Source: Candidatus Aenigmatarchaeota archaeon
Lineage (GTDB): Archaea; Aenigmatarchaeota; Aenigmatarchaeia; JACPZZ01
DNA length: 7,383 nt
NCBI GenBank assembly: GCA_016177205.1
Contig: JACOVS010000021.1
Location: 1 to 7,383 of the forward strand
Direction of reading: 5' to 3'
Shown: one piece after another, positions 5,956 through 7,383 of the stretch
How the letters are laid out: the number at the start of each line of letters is the position of its first letter
Position numbering within the stretch: position 1 is the first letter of the stretch
Translations under genes and position numbers: made by a program
The notes under the pieces: generated by a model
What the model was told of the DNA's origin: nothing
The model's database searches: none
What the model saw: the letters and a program-made list of their open reading frames with translations, nothing else

Positions 5956-7093
5956 GTATGAACACTTCAACAGAATCGACGCGCATGGAACCATCTGTTG
6001 CAAATGTCAGAGTGTTGTTACCTTCACCCACCTGGTCCGCTCCGAAAGTCGCGTTGATGTTGTCTTTCAGTTCGGTAATGAAAACGGATTTCGTTGTTTT
6101 GTTCCCCCGGAACCTCACCTCCAACGGCGCGGCTTTCAACACCTCGCCGAGTTTTATCTGGACCACGCCGTAATATCCGCTCCTGTTTAACAGGGTCAGG
6201 TCGTCCGCGCTAAGTAAGAACGACTTGGTGATCCCAGTTGTCCTGTTCTTCCACAGGAACACGTTCAGGAAAACGTTTTTCAGGCTGAAAACCTGGTCGG
6301 ACTCGAATTTCAGAGAGTTTGTGCCTGGCCTTATGTCGTCCGGGCCTATTTGTATAATATCGGTTTCCTTCGGGAAGCTGTTGTAAACAAGCCTGCCGTT
6401 GGCGTAAGCTTTTATTATGCCGTCCTGCGACGAGTAGCCGGCCCTTCTGAAGTTCAGCACGCCCGAGCTCCACGACGAAACTTCCTCCGGGAACACCTCG
6501 AAAAAGATGGTCCTTTTCGAAACCGTCAAAACATCAAGCGTTATGTTCTTTAACAAGTAGACAGAAGCGGCCCAGAAGCGGGCGCCCGGCCCTGCGGATT
6601 TTATTTCCAGCCTGTTTTCGTTTTTAAGGGATTCTTTCGGCAGTTTTATCAAAACCTTGCCAGTCGCAGGCTTTTCGTTGTAATAATCCTTCCCGTTCCA
6701 TGCGACCACAAGGTTGCCATAATCGTTGGCGTCGGCAACCTCGAAACTCAGCATCGCGCCCGTAGCCTCCGCAACCGTGGGAGGGTTCAACGGTAAGTCC
6801 AGCGACAGCACTTCACTGGAAAACAGGCCGCTGGATATTGTTTGCTCCAGAACCTCCTTTATCCTCATCGAAGACTCTTCGCCCAGCGCAAAATCGTCAT
6901 AGTTAACTGTTCTAGCCTTGTCCTCCTTTGTGAACCCGATGAAAAACTGAGGGAACGATGTCAGGTCAATCCGCACGGAAGAGATTTTCTTGCCCGCCTG
7001 GCCGGCGTATTGAAGATCCGCGAGGTATGTGCCCATAAACAGGAATCCGAGGAAGAGAGCAGCGGCGACCAGCAAAACAGCGAAACTTTCCAT
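5945..7093 (-). CDS. Signal-anchored extracellular protein with three internal beta-rich repeats
   Basis: A 382-residue protein with one N-terminal hydrophobic segment (about 4-24) after a short MES start. It is likely an uncleaved anchor, since neither a lipobox nor a clear signal peptidase site is seen. A linker region (25-110) precedes three similar segments at about 113-190, 211-282 and 308-380. Each has a small strand block with a G-x-L/I-x-V-type start, an N-G or R-G-N turn (AWNGKDYY, YANGRLVY, RFRGNKTT), an isoleucine-rich strand, and an N-x-L motif (ENRLEIKS, TNSLKFES, NNTLTFAT) followed by a final strand. This resembles carbohydrate-binding or jelly-roll beta-sandwich modules, but no family can be named with confidence. 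N-glycosylation sequons occur at N183, N283, N303, N331, N347 and N359, in line with an external location. It is the first gene of a two-gene unit with the gene at 4596-5942. Confidence 0.82.
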   Translation of the reverse strand: MESFAVLLVAAALFLGFLFMGTYLADLQYAGQAGKKISSVRIDLTSFPQFFIGFTKEDKARTVNYDDFALGEESSMRIKEVLEQTISSGLFSSEVLSLDLPLNPPTVAEATGAMLSFEVADANDYGNLVVAWNGKDYYNEKPATGKVLIKLPKESLKNENRLEIKSAGPGARFWAASVYLLKNITLDVLTVSKRTIFFEVFPEEVSSWSSGVLNFRRAGYSSQDGIIKAYANGRLVYNSFPKETDIIQIGPDDIRPGTNSLKFESDQVFSLKNVFLNVFLWKNRTTGITKSFLLSADDLTLLNRSGYYGVVQIKLGEVLKAAPLEVRFRGNKTTKSVFITELKDNINATFGADQVGEGNNTLTFATDGSMRVDSVEVFIQGR

Positions 7094-7123
7094 CAGACCA
7101 CTATAGATAATGTTGTCGGTAAA

Positions 7124-7134
7124 CCTTAATAAAA
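7124..7134 (-). promoter_or_regulatory. Possible TATA box for the two-gene surface-protein unit
   Basis: The minus strand reads TTTTATTAAGG, centred about 36 bases upstream of the ATG at 7093. Initiation about 26 bases downstream would give a leader of roughly 10 nt. Another AT-rich run (TTTTTTTAAAA, about 7138-7148) lies further upstream, so the choice is uncertain. Confidence 0.4.
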
Positions 7135-7232
7135 TGACCTTTTAAAAAAAGCTCAACTAAAAAAAGCGCCCTCGGTCCGCCCATTGGGTGTCGTCATCGG
7201 GCATGTAAGATTTTCTTTAGGGATCTCAAATA

Positions 7233-7255
7233 CCTTTCTTTTTTTAAAAGAAAGG
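7233..7255 (-). terminator. 10-bp hairpin downstream of tRNA-Ala, likely terminator or processing signal
   Basis: CCTTTCTTTT (7233-7242) is perfectly complementary to AAAAGAAAGG (7246-7255), with a TTT loop on the plus strand (AAA on the minus). It begins about 10 bases after the 3' end of tRNA-Ala in the direction of transcription. A CCCC-TTTCTTTT stretch on the minus strand forms the first arm and supplies the pyrimidine run typical of archaeal tRNA termination. Confidence 0.5.
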
Positions 7256-7264
7256 GGTTTGATT

Positions 7265-7383
7265 TGGACCGGTCGGGATTCGAACCCGAAGCCTCCACAA
7301 CGTTGAGAGTTTCTTTTCCCTGTTGGGGCTTTTCTTTTCAAAGAAAAGGCTCATGCCAATGTGGCGATCTACCGTTGATCTAC
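7265..7383 (-). tRNA. tRNA-Ala (anticodon GGC) with one intron, 5' end outside window
   Basis: Reads on the minus strand. The window ends inside the gene, so tRNA positions 1-6 are missing. The 3' acceptor arm is CCGGTCC (7272-7266) with discriminator A (7265). It predicts a 5' arm GGACCGG-like with G3 opposite U70, the alanine identity pair, although the G3 side is not visible here. The D stem is GATC/GATC with the GG of the D loop between. The anticodon stem is CCACA (7364-7360) with TGTGG (7299-7295), and the loop T-T-G-G-C-A places anticodon GGC at 7357-7355. The T arm is TCGGG-TTCGAAT-CCCGA. A 53-nt intron interrupts it at the canonical 37/38 position. The spliced form fits tRNA-Ala on every visible element. 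Confidence 0.93.
7301..7353 (-). other. tRNA-Ala intron at canonical position 37/38
   Basis: A 53-nt intron with a complete bulge-helix-bulge. Outer helix: anticodon stem CCACA/TGTGG. Central helix: TTGG (loop positions 32-35) with TCAA near the intron 3' end, including one G-U pair. 5' bulge: C-A-T, cut after A37. 3' bulge: C-G-T, cut before T38. Inner helix: GAG/CTC. Inside it, CTTTTCTTT and AAAGAAAAG form a further hairpin of 8-9 bp (plus-strand positions 7329-7348). Confidence 0.9.

Larger units (their letters stand above)
7094..7264. other. Noncoding stretch between tRNA-Ala and the 5945-7093 gene
   Basis: No credible gene lies here. The part next to the coding start holds AT-rich promoter-like sequence (see 7124-7134). 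A GC-richer patch (about 7166-7201) reads on the minus strand as GCCCGATGACG and later ACCGAGGGCGC. It is followed by a run of seven T on the minus strand (7165-7159). A second T-rich run lies at 7148-7142. A strong hairpin sits at 7233-7255. The patch could belong to a small RNA ending at the T-run, but the boxes of a known RNA class are not convincingly present. Confidence 0.4.

Noticed and set aside
5472..6173. 233-residue open frame on the plus strand, and the overlapping 183-residue minus frame at 5452-6003
   Set aside because: Both run through the two surface-protein genes in other frames and give low-complexity Arg/Gly/Pro-rich products without recognisable features.
7168..7202. C/D box guide RNA
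   Set aside because: The candidate boxes (CCGATGA and CCGA) miss key positions of RUGAUGA and CUGA, and no kink-turn with a flanking stem could be drawn; kept only as a generic possible small RNA.
7153..7341. 62-residue open frame on the minus strand
   Set aside because: It covers the tRNA-Ala exon, its intron and the downstream hairpin, so it is a by-product of RNA gene sequence.

Overview
The window looks like a chromosomal fragment of an archaeon, most likely a DPANN lineage (Micrarchaeota- or Diapherotrites-like); this placement is an inference. The evidence is tRNA genes interrupted by introns with bulge-helix-bulge (BHB) splice motifs, an endonuclease Q-type PHP nuclease, a DUF63 membrane protein (an archaeal family), TATA-like boxes about 25 bases before start codons that lack Shine-Dalgarno sites, and surface proteins rich in beta-sandwich domains on lipobox or transmembrane anchors.

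Layout, left to right: a tRNA-Ile(UAU) gene with two introns and a middle exon of about 6 nt (1-184, lacking its first base); an endoQ-like DNA repair gene (+, 220-1488); two lipoprotein genes (-, 1485-2852 and 2896-3762); a DUF63 membrane protein gene (+, 3793-4593); a two-gene unit for membrane-anchored extracellular proteins (-, 7093 to 4596, with a TTG start for the second gene); a noncoding stretch of about 170 bases with a hairpin; and a tRNA-Ala(GGC) gene with one intron (-, 7265 to beyond 7383). Packing is tight: one convergent pair overlaps by 4 bases, the other is 2 bases apart, and one divergent pair shares a 30-base promoter region.

The main unexplained content is a set of surface proteins. 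Three of them (1485-2852, 2896-3762, 4596-5942) appear to be diverged paralogues. All share a two-module extracellular core: an N-terminal CARDB/Ig-like module, a Y-x-Y strand region, a G-P-(V/L)-(K/R) junction, and a second module carrying a conserved cysteine pair. Each sits on a different anchor context. The fourth protein (5945-7093) carries three internal beta-rich repeats and six possible N-glycosylation sites. Together they look like a locus for cell-envelope or surface-interaction proteins of unknown function. The tRNA architecture, with a UAU anticodon, a micro-exon and apparently ordered splicing, is the other notable feature. No mobile element, CRISPR array or defence system is visible.
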